Shown here piece after piece: positions 1 through 9,273 of a stretch of DNA of 64,000 nucleotides. Below the pieces are notes generated by a model, which made no database searches, was not told the origin of the DNA, and was given only the letters and a program-made list of their open reading frames with translations. Both the position numbers and the translations under genes were made by a program. The first letter of the stretch is position 1; each line of letters opens with the position of its first letter. The DNA is taken from positions 2,356,001 through 2,420,000 of the forward strand of contig JADJXR010000001.1 in assembly GCA_016710285.1 (NCBI GenBank). Reading direction: 5' to 3'. The stretch is from Chlorobiota bacterium. GTDB taxonomy: Bacteria; Bacteroidota; Ignavibacteria; OLB7.

Positions 1-27
1 ATGACCAACGACTAATTCCTACAAGCC

Positions 28-3000
28 ATGAACCGATGCTACAGATTCCGATGGTTCCAATGGATGCTGCTTCCGCTGTTGCTGCTGCTTGCGGGGGGCG
101 TTGCGCGGGCGCAATCGCCGCTGAATGTCACCATCGCGGTGCTTCCCCCTTACTCTCCTGACCTCTCCGTCTGGCTTGCCAATCCCAACCGAATTCTTAT
201 CACGGTGCAGAATCAAGACCTGAACCGTGGGTACGATTTCCGCTTGGCCGGGTTTGCCGAAAACACCGACGGCAGCACCCGCATCGAGACGAAGGATGAG
301 TATCCAATCGCCGCTTTGCGAATTGAACCCGGCGCGGTCCGCACGCTGAATTTGAACGACTTCAAAATCTTCGACGGCAACGCGGTCCGGTTCAAGGGGG
401 CCGATAAGGACCTGATTGGCAGAACAAAACTGCTGCCGGAAGGGGTCTATCGGGTCTGCGTTCGGGCGTTGGAGTTCAAGACGCTTGCGCCGCTTTCGCC
501 CCAGGAGCCAAGCGGCTGCGCCACGTTTGTGGTCCGCACCGCCGACGAGCCGGAGCCGCTGCAACCAACGTGCGGCCAGTTTGTGAAAGCCACCAAACCG
601 CAGCTTGTGCAGTTCCAATGGACCGTCCCGCCCGGCGCGCCGCCAGGGACGCAGTACCGGTTCAAGATGGTTCCAATCGTGAAAGGGCAATCGCCGCAGC
701 AGGCGATGAAATCGGCCACAAGCCCGGCGTTTTTTGAGCAAACCGCCAACGGTCCAATCTTGCTGTACGGCCCTGCGGATCCGCCGCTGGTTCCTGGGGG
801 AAGCTACGCGTGGCAGGTGCAAGCCGTGGACCCTTCCGGCAACCTTGTGTTCCGCAACAACGGGGTCAGCGATGTCTGCTCCTTCCAGTGGCAGAGCGTT
901 GTTCCGCTGGTGAACGACTCCGTCACGGTGCCGATCACCATCACCGACAAGCCGATTGATATCACCGACGGCATCACCGATCTCCCAATCAGCCCCGACA
1001 GCATCGGCATAAAAAAACTGGACACAATGCTCTTCATCAAGGCCGATGAACTTGGCAAAACGTTCGGATGCGTGAAGCTGACACCGCTGGCGGCCAAGCA
1101 ACCGGAGGTTGGCCAGCGCACCATGCAGTTTGCTGGATATGCCGAGCCAGGGATCAACCTTGATGCCGTCACCGGTGCCGAGGTGGAGGTCTTCTTGGCC
1201 GACCGCCGGTCCTTGCTCCCGTACGATCTGGTTGGAAGCAAGTCGCAGCCGGTGTTCAGCCGCCGGCTGAAAGGGAGCGTTGCGGCGGGGATACTTCTCA
1301 CAAAAGGGAAAGGGGTGGACCGCACGCACTTCGAGCTTGCGTTCGCCAACGGCCCCGACGGTTTCATCCCAAAGAAAGGGGTGGATTATGCCTGGCGGTT
1401 CACGCTAGAGTTCAACGGAAAAACGATCCGCAACGACGGCGTGGCCTGCACCGACAAACGCGCCACCAGCGTCTTCGAGCGGTTCCCCGATCTTATCATC
1501 GCCAAAAAACTTCCCGACACGTTGATTGCTGGCGGATTCACGATTGTGGTGGAGGATTGGGACGCAAGTTCCAAATCGGTGGACCCAAGCCGTCCCAGCG
1601 GAATCGGCAGGGTGAAGTTCGATTGCAACGGCGGCAAGAAACCGAAGCCGTGGTGGTTTGGGAACATTGGCGTGATTCGGAAAAACTTCGACGTGGTGGG
1701 GGCTGTTAGCGATTCGGCAACGGAGCTTGCTGTTTCCGAGGCCATCTACGTTGAGCCAACAGTGAAGATTGGCGACGTGGTGGCGCTGGACCTTCCGGCA
1801 GGCTCCGTCACCTCGCTGGCGGAAACAGTCGTCAACCGGAACGCGATTCTTGACCTGTTCAAAAAGAATGTGCCGGATGGCATCCGCGTGGCCTTCCGCG
1901 ATGTGACGTGGGACAGCCCCACCGACCGGACCGAGGTGCTGACCGACGGAATCGCCATCTATCCATCCTCCTCGCCGGTTCCAACCCCGCCCGCCGAGGT
2001 GGTGTTGGATAGCGCGTTCACCCTTGCCATTGATTCGCTGATTATCCGCCCTGCATCGGCAAGCGTGAAAGGGGCGGTGCTGCTTCCAACAAGCATCATC
2101 AGCAACGACACTTGCACCCGCGCACGGCTTCCGCTTCCGATGACGACCATCACTTCCACCTGCGAATTCTACCAGGAGGTGGCCGACGCGAACTACGGCC
2201 AATGGTACATTGGCGAAACGGGTCTGCTGGTGTTCGGGAAAGGCTATACGCTTGACTTCTCGTCGGCGCAATCGCCCGCGGGGCCGGCTCCACCGTTGGC
2301 GGCATCGTGGAAAGGGGTGAAGCTGAACAGCGGGACCACTCCCGACCCTCCGTCCGATTCAGTTATCAGCAACCGTGGCTACGTGAAGGCCAAATACACC
2401 TTCGCCAACGGGCTGATTACCGGCAGCGGGTTTGCTGCACGGCTGAACTTTGGCGGCGGCTTCGTTTACCACGCGCTGGATCCGTTTGGATACCAGATTA
2501 ACCTGAGCGGAAGCGGCTACTTGCGCCTGGCAAAGAGTGCCATCGAGAATGGTGAATTCAACAACAGCAGCATCCGGCTTCCGCGCGTGGCAATCAGCAC
2601 GGGCGGTAGCAGCATTGCTCGGGTGGATGTCTTCAATGTGAACCTGAAAGTCCAGCCGGACCAGGACCTGTTTGCTGATCTTCTGATGAAAGACAATCTG
2701 GCGTGGGGGGAATTCAGCAAGGCTGGTCCAAAACGCTATTACGCCATTAATGGATCCGCCACCGACATCCCCGCACACTTCTACTTGGGTGCGCGATGGA
2801 TGGCACCGTTCTACCCCCTGACCGACACCACGTACACCACGCCGACGTTCGCCCCGGCCACCACCCAGTTAGAGGCGCAGCGGATGCAAGGGGTGACGAT
2901 TCCCCGCATCCACAACGTCCCGCTGATGATCGCCACCCGGGACCGCCCAGACCCCAACGAGGGCCTGAAATTCCCTGCCGAAACGGTGGTCGGCATCTGG

Positions 3001-4887
3001 ATGAACATCGTCCGAACCGGGGTGCATACCGAGGTCTCCATCCGCGCCGAAAAGGAGCGGCTTGGCGAAATCGAGATGGGGCCGGTGTGGGAAACCGGAC
3101 CCGCCTACGCCGGGGAAGCTCCGTTCAAAACCTTGTTTGGATACGACCCCAAAAAGAAGGAGCAGAACCGCGGCATCATGCGATTCCAGTTTGTGGAAAG
3201 CGCGGTGTGGCACAGCACGCTCCATGGCTCGGTGAAACTGCCAATGCCGGTTGCTGCCGAGATTGATTTCAAGCAGATGATGTTCACCTCCACCGCCGAA
3301 TGCTCCGGCGGCCAAGTGGACCTTTCCCAGCCCGACACCATGGCCTACTGGGGCGTTGGCTTGGTCCCGAAGGACCCGACGAAATCGGCAGGAATCCTTT
3401 GCGTGAAGTTGGGGGTGATCTATCTAACCGCCGCTGGGTTCAACGAGCCACGCCACTTCGCCAAGCCATTCTACTTGGTGTGGGGCGAGATGAAAGCCAG
3501 CGGAAACATGGGGCGGCTGGTGTTCGACTACAACAGCGTTGGCCAGAAGTTCGACCGCTTCGGGTTCTCGCCCGAGCTGGTGAAACTCTCCCCCTACGTC
3601 CCCACCGACAGCGGCCACGTGCTGGCCTACGGTTCGGTGGCCATTAACTTCTTCGGCTCCAAAAAACTCTCCATCGTTGACTACAAGTCGCTGAAGCTGA
3701 ACAACCCGTTCAACGGGCGGTTCGTGCGGGTGCTGGACACCGCCTACATGGGCGCGCCCGCCAGCCAGCTGGAGTGGCAACGGAACTGGGGCGACGGAAT
3801 CGCCAACCTTGAGTACGACAGCATCCGCTACCACGTGGACCGGCAAGATGGATTCTTTGGATCCGGCGAGGTAAGCCTGTTCAACATCACCGGCGGGATG
3901 TATTCCACGATTGACATCGCCGCCGAAGGAATCTGCTTCCGGGTGATGGAGGAAAGCGCGCACACGTTCGCGCTTGGACCGGTGGCGCAGATGTCGGCAA
4001 TGGGGAATATCTGGGGGTGCGGATGCATCGTGGGGGAATCGCTGGAGAAAATTGCGATTGGGGGTGAGGCCTCCTCCAGCCTGGGGCTTGGGTTCAGCAT
4101 TGCCGCACGCGGCGCGAACATGGTCAGCATGATTATGAGCTACTCCCCAACGCGGTTTGTGATGGAGGCCAACGGGGCGATGTTCGTGAACGTGGGCGCG
4201 GTGGATTTGGAGGTGACGGGGCTTGCGTCGTTCACGGTGGAGCGGGGCGAGGAGATGTTTGTCGAGGGATACTTCCGCGGCACCGTCAACTTGGGCGCGG
4301 TGATTGCCGGGGTGGAAGGTGAGGGTGAGTTCGATTGGCATCTCGGAACCGATTATCAATCGGTGCAGGGGCGCGTTGCGGTGCGGATTTGGGGCTACAT
4401 GGGGGGCGTTGGCGCGCAAACCGGAATCTTCTTTGGCCACAACGTTCCCAAAGAACGGGTGTGGGTGATGGATGGAATCAACGGGCGGTTTGGGCTGAAC
4501 AAAGGGGGGCTTCCCGCACGGCTTACCGGCTTCTACGCCTTCCTGAATGTGGAGGCTTCCGTCAGCTTCTACTTCCTTGCTTCCGGCGGATTCCAACTGT
4601 ACGTGGGCGTTGGCGCGTTCGTCTCCGACTCCCCATTCATTGGCGGAACCCCGGTCCCCGGGCTTGCCTTCCCATACTTTGTTGGGAACGTTGGGGTCAG
4701 GATTTGGGGTGAGATTCTTGGCGGGCTTGTCAGCGCGGCGGCGTGGGGGAACCTGCAGTTCACCGGCGCGTTGCCGCCAGCCTTCGAAGGAACGATTGGG
4801 CTGGAAGGATGCGTGCTTTGGGTGCTTTGCGGCAGCGTGGATATCACCTGCGGCTACAACAGAACCGATGGCTTCTACATGCACTGA
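28..4887 (+). CDS. TANFOR-domain giant secreted protein
   Basis: A 1619-residue exported protein with a clear signal peptide (residues 1-29, a run of leucines ending in VARAQ). The mature N-terminus (about 30-170) has the layout of the TANFOR domain known from large Bacteroidota secreted proteins: a PLNVTIAVLPPYSPDLSVWL opening, an NPNRILITVQN strand and an LPEGVYRVCVRALEF segment. Residues about 180-290 look like a fibronectin-III-like sandwich (FQWTVPPGAPPGTQYRFKMV, SYAWQVQAVDPSGN). The C-terminal third is glycine-rich and beta-rich with alternating aromatic residues, but I cannot assign a family. There is no T9SS sorting domain. It is the first gene of a probable three-gene operon of secreted proteins; the next gene begins 24 bp downstream. 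Exact role unknown; structural or surface assembly is a guess. Confidence 0.85.
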   Translation: MNRCYRFRWFQWMLLPLLLLLAGGVARAQSPLNVTIAVLPPYSPDLSVWLANPNRILITVQNQDLNRGYDFRLAGFAENTDGSTRIETKDEYPIAALRIEPGAVRTLNLNDFKIFDGNAVRFKGADKDLIGRTKLLPEGVYRVCVRALEFKTLAPLSPQEPSGCATFVVRTADEPEPLQPTCGQFVKATKPQLVQFQWTVPPGAPPGTQYRFKMVPIVKGQSPQQAMKSATSPAFFEQTANGPILLYGPADPPLVPGGSYAWQVQAVDPSGNLVFRNNGVSDVCSFQWQSVVPLVNDSVTVPITITDKPIDITDGITDLPISPDSIGIKKLDTMLFIKADELGKTFGCVKLTPLAAKQPEVGQRTMQFAGYAEPGINLDAVTGAEVEVFLADRRSLLPYDLVGSKSQPVFSRRLKGSVAAGILLTKGKGVDRTHFELAFANGPDGFIPKKGVDYAWRFTLEFNGKTIRNDGVACTDKRATSVFERFPDLIIAKKLPDTLIAGGFTIVVEDWDASSKSVDPSRPSGIGRVKFDCNGGKKPKPWWFGNIGVIRKNFDVVGAVSDSATELAVSEAIYVEPTVKIGDVVALDLPAGSVTSLAETVVNRNAILDLFKKNVPDGIRVAFRDVTWDSPTDRTEVLTDGIAIYPSSSPVPTPPAEVVLDSAFTLAIDSLIIRPASASVKGAVLLPTSIISNDTCTRARLPLPMTTITSTCEFYQEVADANYGQWYIGETGLLVFGKGYTLDFSSAQSPAGPAPPLAASWKGVKLNSGTTPDPPSDSVISNRGYVKAKYTFANGLITGSGFAARLNFGGGFVYHALDPFGYQINLSGSGYLRLAKSAIENGEFNNSSIRLPRVAISTGGSSIARVDVFNVNLKVQPDQDLFADLLMKDNLAWGEFSKAGPKRYYAINGSATDIPAHFYLGARWMAPFYPLTDTTYTTPTFAPATTQLEAQRMQGVTIPRIHNVPLMIATRDRPDPNEGLKFPAETVVGIWMNIVRTGVHTEVSIRAEKERLGEIEMGPVWETGPAYAGEAPFKTLFGYDPKKKEQNRGIMRFQFVESAVWHSTLHGSVKLPMPVAAEIDFKQMMFTSTAECSGGQVDLSQPDTMAYWGVGLVPKDPTKSAGILCVKLGVIYLTAAGFNEPRHFAKPFYLVWGEMKASGNMGRLVFDYNSVGQKFDRFGFSPELVKLSPYVPTDSGHVLAYGSVAINFFGSKKLSIVDYKSLKLNNPFNGRFVRVLDTAYMGAPASQLEWQRNWGDGIANLEYDSIRYHVDRQDGFFGSGEVSLFNITGGMYSTIDIAAEGICFRVMEESAHTFALGPVAQMSAMGNIWGCGCIVGESLEKIAIGGEASSSLGLGFSIAARGANMVSMIMSYSPTRFVMEANGAMFVNVGAVDLEVTGLASFTVERGEEMFVEGYFRGTVNLGAVIAGVEGEGEFDWHLGTDYQSVQGRVAVRIWGYMGGVGAQTGIFFGHNVPKERVWVMDGINGRFGLNKGGLPARLTGFYAFLNVEASVSFYFLASGGFQLYVGVGAFVSDSPFIGGTPVPGLAFPYFVGNVGVRIWGEILGGLVSAAAWGNLQFTGALPPAFEGTIGLEGCVLWVLCGSVDITCGYNRTDGFYMH

Positions 4888-4911
4888 CCTCACACACCGG
4901 AGACGACAGAA

Positions 4912-7482
4912 ATGATCACGACTGAACAACGAACAACAACAGGCATCATGGCCATTCCTTGTGGGGAAGTGCAACCAAACCGCCGGCCCTTCGCGCTGGC
5001 TGCGTGGTGGGGAAGAATCTTGCCGATCGGGCTGCCGATTGCGCTGCTGCTTGCGGCGGCACTCTTCCCCATATCCACCCGCGCGCAAGCCCTTGAAGGC
5101 TACACCACGGCGGTTCCGCTGCAAGTCTTCCTGACGTGGCCGGCGGACACCACGGCGGCGTACCGGTACAACATCTACCGGAAGCTGGCGGCCGATGCAA
5201 CATATCCGCCCGCCCCGCTGAACGCCACGCCGATTGCGGCAATCACCAACTGCCCGCAGTTCCAAGCAATTATCCCCCCGGCCTCGGCCGATTGGGCCTA
5301 CCTTGCCAACGCCTTTGGCGACACAGCAACCCATACTCCGCTGGGGAACGTCTGCGTGATTGCGGGCTACGCGCAAGGCTCGGCCAATTGGAACAAGGCT
5401 ATGCTTCTTGCCCGCGCCCGCCCGGCGATTGCCCGGGTGATGGGCGTTGCGTGGCTGGATAACGGCGTGGTGGCGGGGACAACGTATCGCTATCAAATTC
5501 GGCGGGTGAACAGCGGCGGGACCGAGCTTCCCCCAGCGGGAGCCAGCGAAATCACGATTACTGCGGGCGTTCCCGGGGCAATCCCAACCCCCACAATGCG
5601 TGGCGTGGTTGCGGGCGACAGCAAGCTGCAAATCTTGTGGAACAAACCTGCGCCAAAGTTTGCGGGGTTCAACGTCTATCGCGCCAACATTGCTGCGGGC
5701 ATCTACCGCCGCGTCAACGAGGCGAACATCAGCAGCGACATTGACACGAACATCCTGGAGCAAGCCGTTTCCCCGGCGGCGCACGGCTTCACCGACTACA
5801 CCCGCTGGGACTCGGCAGGGAACCCAGTGGCGATTTCCATCCCGGGAATTCCAGGAACATTTATGGGGCCGGAAAATGGCAAAAGCTACTTCTACAAAGT
5901 GAAGCTGCGCGACATCCTGGGGAACGAAGGTCCCTTCTCCGCAGTGGTGAGCGGAACCCCCGCCGACAGCACTCCACCAGCCACCCCAACCGGAATCATC
6001 GTCACGGCGGTGGACAGTTCCAGCAGCTTCCGCATCACGTGGCCAAAGGTGACCCGCGACGAGCAAGGGCACAGCGAGAAAACGAAATCCTACCGGGTCT
6101 ATCGGTACGAGGATGCGGAAAATCCTTACGTGGGCGCGGTGCTTGTTGGGACGGTCAACCACCCCACCGACTCCACGCAGTTCGTGGCGAAAGGGGACAG
6201 CTCCGCCGGGTTGCGAAGCGACTGCGGCGACAAAAGCTGGTTCTTCCGCGTGGAGGCGATTGACTCGGCAAACCTTGTCAGCAAACGCTCGGCAGCCGTT
6301 GGCGCGGCGCTGAAGGACACCACACGCCCCGAGAACGTGAAAGGAACAACAGCAGAAGGGGATGAGAAGTTCATCAGGGTGAAATGGGAACTGAACAGCG
6401 ATTGCGACATTGATGGCTACCTGATCTACCGCGCACTGTGCGACTACGGCGATTGGATCCCCTGCCCCGATAGCACACGTGGCAAAACGCCTGCCGGGGT
6501 GCCAACAACAACCACGCACGGCTACCAACCTCCCCACAGCGATAAGGAGAAGAAGCCATATCAGCCAAGCGATTGCGGCGGTCCGTTTGTTTTGGTTGGG
6601 CAGATTTCCCATGCCGATGCCCGCAACCGTGCGTCTGCCGGCATTACCTACTTCGATGACTACTCCGTCCCGGCAGGGTCCCCCCTTTGCTATGCCTATT
6701 TGGTGAAGGCGCAGGACCATTCGCAAAACATCAGCGGCGCGTGGCCGGTGCCGAACCTGGCGAAGGAGATTGTGGTCTGCGAACGCCTGCGCGACAAAAC
6801 CCCGCCCGAGCCAGCAATCATCAGCGGCCTGTACGCCCGCGACAGCGCGATCCGTGTGGAGTGGATTGGCCCACCGGTCCAGGACATCGCCGCGTACCAT
6901 GTGTATCGTGCCGAAAGCCGCAGCGGGCCATACACGTTTGTTGGCGGGCGCACGGTGGTCCCGCCGCCGTTGGTTGGTGCGATTCTTACTTCGCCATATA
7001 CCCCTCCGGCAATCCCTGTCTGCGACTCCATCCCGCTAAGCAGCCAAAGCTACATGAGCGCCGGAACGTTCATGGATTACAAAGCCAGCCCGAAGGAAAC
7101 CTACTGGTATCGGGTGCTGGGGATTGACAAAAACGGGAACGAATCGGTGCGGGATAGCGCGCTGGCGGTCAGCACGTTCACGTTCAAATCGAACCGCGAG
7201 GACGCGCCTTCGATCAGCAGCATCACCCCAATGGAAGGGCCATGCGCGCTGCGTGTGCAGTGGGCCCCGGCCTACGACCCAACGCGGATGCGCGGCTTTG
7301 TGGTGTTCCGCAGCAACGCCGAAGATGGAAGCTACTTCCAGCTGGAGAATGTTGTGAAAGATGGGGAGTTCCAGGATCGCTCGGTTGCCCGCAACCGCAC
7401 CTACTGGTACCGCGTGGCAATCCTGAAACCGGATGGCGCGATCTCGCAGCTATCAGCCCCAAGAAGCGCGACCCACCCATGA
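4912..7482 (+). CDS. Multi-fibronectin type III secreted protein
   Basis: An 856-residue exported protein made of about six fibronectin-III-like repeats. Each repeat carries a core strand and an [I/V]YR turn: RYNIYRKLA (about 84), LQILWNKPAPKFAGFNVYR (about 239), FRITWPKV (about 373), FIRVKWELN (about 486), IRVEWIGPP (about 646) and LRVQWAPAY (about 779). A hydrophobic segment at residues 36-56 followed by STRAQ is the signal peptide; its n-region is unusually long. An alternative start, ATG at 4948 (MAIPCGEVQ), would shorten it to a more typical length. No T9SS signal or catalytic motif is visible. It lies between the TANFOR protein and a papain-like protein and probably shares their transcript; a binding or scaffold role is inferred from the domains only. 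Confidence 0.85.
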   Translation: MITTEQRTTTGIMAIPCGEVQPNRRPFALAAWWGRILPIGLPIALLLAAALFPISTRAQALEGYTTAVPLQVFLTWPADTTAAYRYNIYRKLAADATYPPAPLNATPIAAITNCPQFQAIIPPASADWAYLANAFGDTATHTPLGNVCVIAGYAQGSANWNKAMLLARARPAIARVMGVAWLDNGVVAGTTYRYQIRRVNSGGTELPPAGASEITITAGVPGAIPTPTMRGVVAGDSKLQILWNKPAPKFAGFNVYRANIAAGIYRRVNEANISSDIDTNILEQAVSPAAHGFTDYTRWDSAGNPVAISIPGIPGTFMGPENGKSYFYKVKLRDILGNEGPFSAVVSGTPADSTPPATPTGIIVTAVDSSSSFRITWPKVTRDEQGHSEKTKSYRVYRYEDAENPYVGAVLVGTVNHPTDSTQFVAKGDSSAGLRSDCGDKSWFFRVEAIDSANLVSKRSAAVGAALKDTTRPENVKGTTAEGDEKFIRVKWELNSDCDIDGYLIYRALCDYGDWIPCPDSTRGKTPAGVPTTTTHGYQPPHSDKEKKPYQPSDCGGPFVLVGQISHADARNRASAGITYFDDYSVPAGSPLCYAYLVKAQDHSQNISGAWPVPNLAKEIVVCERLRDKTPPEPAIISGLYARDSAIRVEWIGPPVQDIAAYHVYRAESRSGPYTFVGGRTVVPPPLVGAILTSPYTPPAIPVCDSIPLSSQSYMSAGTFMDYKASPKETYWYRVLGIDKNGNESVRDSALAVSTFTFKSNREDAPSISSITPMEGPCALRVQWAPAYDPTRMRGFVVFRSNAEDGSYFQLENVVKDGEFQDRSVARNRTYWYRVAILKPDGAISQLSAPRSATHP

Positions 7483-7505
7483 TGTAGGAAGATGAAATGG
7501 GGGAA

Positions 7506-7526
7506 GGAAGCGTGGGCAACGCTTCC
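7506..7526 (+). other. Intra-operon hairpin
   Basis: A perfect 8-bp inverted repeat (GGAAGCGT / ACGCTTCC) with a 5-nt loop lies between two genes of the secreted-protein operon. No T-run follows, so it is more likely an RNA-processing or stability hairpin than a terminator. It lies inside the longer open frame starting at 7492, which supports the downstream start at 7594. Confidence 0.3.
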
Positions 7527-7593
7527 CCGCCCCGTGGACTGGGCCAATGATGAAGATCAATCATGCAGCACCAATGATGAAGGACCAACACCA

Positions 7594-8904
7594 ATGATAG
7601 CACGCCTACTATCCTGCTCCGCAGCGTTGCTGGCGATTGCTTCGGCAATGGCAAGCGCGCAGCATCCGGCCGAGAGGTACGGCTGGGGTTTTGAGAACTA
7701 CACCACGCCGATGTTCGGCTGGCATATCTATGCCCGCAGCTACTACGGCATCCCGCCCGATTCCAACGACTCATGGCTGTCGGCAACGTTCGACAAGCTC
7801 TTCTACGAAGCCGCCTTCAAAACCACGCTCCCCGATCCCAGCGGAACCGGAAACGGTGCGGGGAACTGCTACGGGATGAGCTGCCTAAGCCTGATGATGA
7901 ATAAATATGGCGGCTACTTGGGCTACTGCGCCCCCCCAATCAAATATGTCGGCTCCGGTTCCGGGTCGGGTCCAAGCGATCCCGATCTGAACACGGCCAT
8001 TAACATCATGCACGGCCACCAGTTGTCGCTGGCGTGCATCCAGCAGTATATCGAGCAAGCACACTCTGGGCACTCGCAGGATGCCAGCTACGGGGTGACG
8101 CTGTCGCGCCAGACGATTGGCCGCGAAGGTCCCTACCTTGTCTGCGTCACCAAAGGGTGGAACCCGCAGGCAGGTGGCCACACGATGATTGCCTACGACG
8201 TAACCGGAAGCGCAGGCAACTACAAAATTTGGGTGGTGGACCCGAACCGCATCTGGGCCGATACCTCGGCCAACCACCGCGGATGGTACACCAGCGGAAG
8301 CAATTTTATCCAATGCACCGGCTCCAACTGGAGCTTCCTGATGGCCGGCAAAATGTCCGCATGGCCAACCGATGGCGACGATGGCGTTGCCGGAAGCCCG
8401 CTTGGCGAAGGCCACTTGGTGGTGCTTCCCCTTTCGGTTGCTGGTCCCACCGGGCGCAGTCCATCATCCATGGGCCTTAGCCTTCCAACGCTTCTGCTGA
8501 AAATCTTCATTTGGGGAAAAGGGGAAAGCCGCGACGTGGCCATTCACCAGCTTCGCACCGGCGACGGACGCCGCCTGTTTACCGAAGGGACAAAGCGGAT
8601 TGATTGGGACTCCACAACCGGATTGGGCGCGGTTGCTCCGTGGTTCAATTTTGGGAACATTCCGGCCCAGAAGCCGGAGCGGTTTGAGGGATATTTCTAC
8701 AAAGGGGCGATGCCTTCGGCGGAGGTGGAGTTCAATTCAGGAACCGAAGGGGCAGGGGTTGCCATTGGCGGGCCGGATGGCTACGTCCGGGTGGATTGCC
8801 GCGAGGGTGGAGCAACCGCCCGACTACGGTTTGCGGGCTTAGGAACCGCCCACCCGGTCCTGACGGTTGAGAACGCCAGCAAGCCAATCACCGTGGAACC
8901 TTGA
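7594..8904 (+). CDS. Secreted papain-like cysteine protease-fold protein
   Basis: The frame is open from 7492, but ATG 7594 is the better start: it begins a normal signal peptide (MIARLLSCSAALLAIASAMA, then SAQ), and a GAAGGA motif lies about 11 bp upstream. The mature protein has the ordered Cys-His-Asp/Asn motifs of a papain-like fold: GNCYGMSCLSLM (Cys, around 7865), GGHTMIAYDV (His, around 8180) and WVVDPN (Asp/Asn, around 8236). A thiol hydrolase or inhibitor-type domain is therefore likely, with peptidase activity unproven. A beta-rich region follows (PAQKPERFEGYFYKG onward). The frame stops abruptly at CCT TGA, and the apparent continuation lies one base out of frame. It is the last gene of the secreted-protein operon. 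Confidence 0.75.
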   Translation: MIARLLSCSAALLAIASAMASAQHPAERYGWGFENYTTPMFGWHIYARSYYGIPPDSNDSWLSATFDKLFYEAAFKTTLPDPSGTGNGAGNCYGMSCLSLMMNKYGGYLGYCAPPIKYVGSGSGSGPSDPDLNTAINIMHGHQLSLACIQQYIEQAHSGHSQDASYGVTLSRQTIGREGPYLVCVTKGWNPQAGGHTMIAYDVTGSAGNYKIWVVDPNRIWADTSANHRGWYTSGSNFIQCTGSNWSFLMAGKMSAWPTDGDDGVAGSPLGEGHLVVLPLSVAGPTGRSPSSMGLSLPTLLLKIFIWGKGESRDVAIHQLRTGDGRRLFTEGTKRIDWDSTTGLGAVAPWFNFGNIPAQKPERFEGYFYKGAMPSAEVEFNSGTEGAGVAIGGPDGYVRVDCREGGATARLRFAGLGTAHPVLTVENASKPITVEP

Positions 8905-9187
8905 GGTCCTATCGGCCACCGAGCCGGGGAAGCGGCATCACGTCTATCGCCTTCGCGATGTGGCGATTCCCGCAGGGAGCGGGACCATCACCCTTGCTGC
9001 CAACGGCGGCAACGGCGCAACCATTGCCGGAACGATGCTTCGGGAAGCACGATTGAGCGGAGAGGTGCTGGCAAAGGACGCAAAGGAACATCAGGCCACG
9101 GCAGAGTTTCTGGTCACGGATTCGATGCCGATGCCGTTCAATCCATTTGCGCAGGGGAATCGCCAGGCGGTGGCGGGGGAACGATGA
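8900..9187 (+). pseudogene. Frameshifted C-terminus of the papain-like protein
   Basis: The frame reading LEVLSATEPGKRHHVYRL begins exactly where the 7594 gene stops. Skipping one base (GAA C|CTT GAG) joins ITVE to LEVLS and gives a continuous beta-sandwich ending in AEFLVTD. No ribosome binding site or signal peptide supports an independent gene. The indel could be a sequencing error, a real mutation or, less likely, +1 recoding at the CCT TGA stop context. A strong terminator follows the stop by 24 bp, which supports this as the natural end of the operon. Confidence 0.6.
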
Positions 9188-9210
9188 AGATGCCCAAGAA
9201 GTGAATCAAT

Positions 9211-9249
9211 GGGCCGGCAGCGAACGAACGCTGCCGGCCCATTTTTTTT
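9211..9249 (+). terminator. Rho-independent terminator of the secreted-protein operon
   Basis: A perfect 12-bp GC-rich stem (GGGCCGGCAGCG / CGCTGCCGGCCC) with loop AACGAA is followed directly by A and a run of eight T on the plus strand. It closes the operon from 28 to 9187 and separates it from the convergent gene ending at 9274. Confidence 0.93.
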
Positions 9250-9273
9250 GATGGAGAGGTGATGGATGCGCAT

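Noticed and set aside
1..15. Short ATG...TAA frame at the window edge
   Set aside because: Four codons only. It could be the end of an upstream gene, but nothing supports this.
3424..6900. Long minus-strand open frame (1158 codons)
   Set aside because: It is antisense to two clear secreted-protein genes, spans their junction, and its translation (rich in His, Arg, Ala and Pro) shows no domain. High GC makes such shadow frames common.
8867..9187. Independent 106-codon gene
   Set aside because: There is no ribosome binding site or signal peptide. It reads as the continuation of the preceding protein after a one-base shift.
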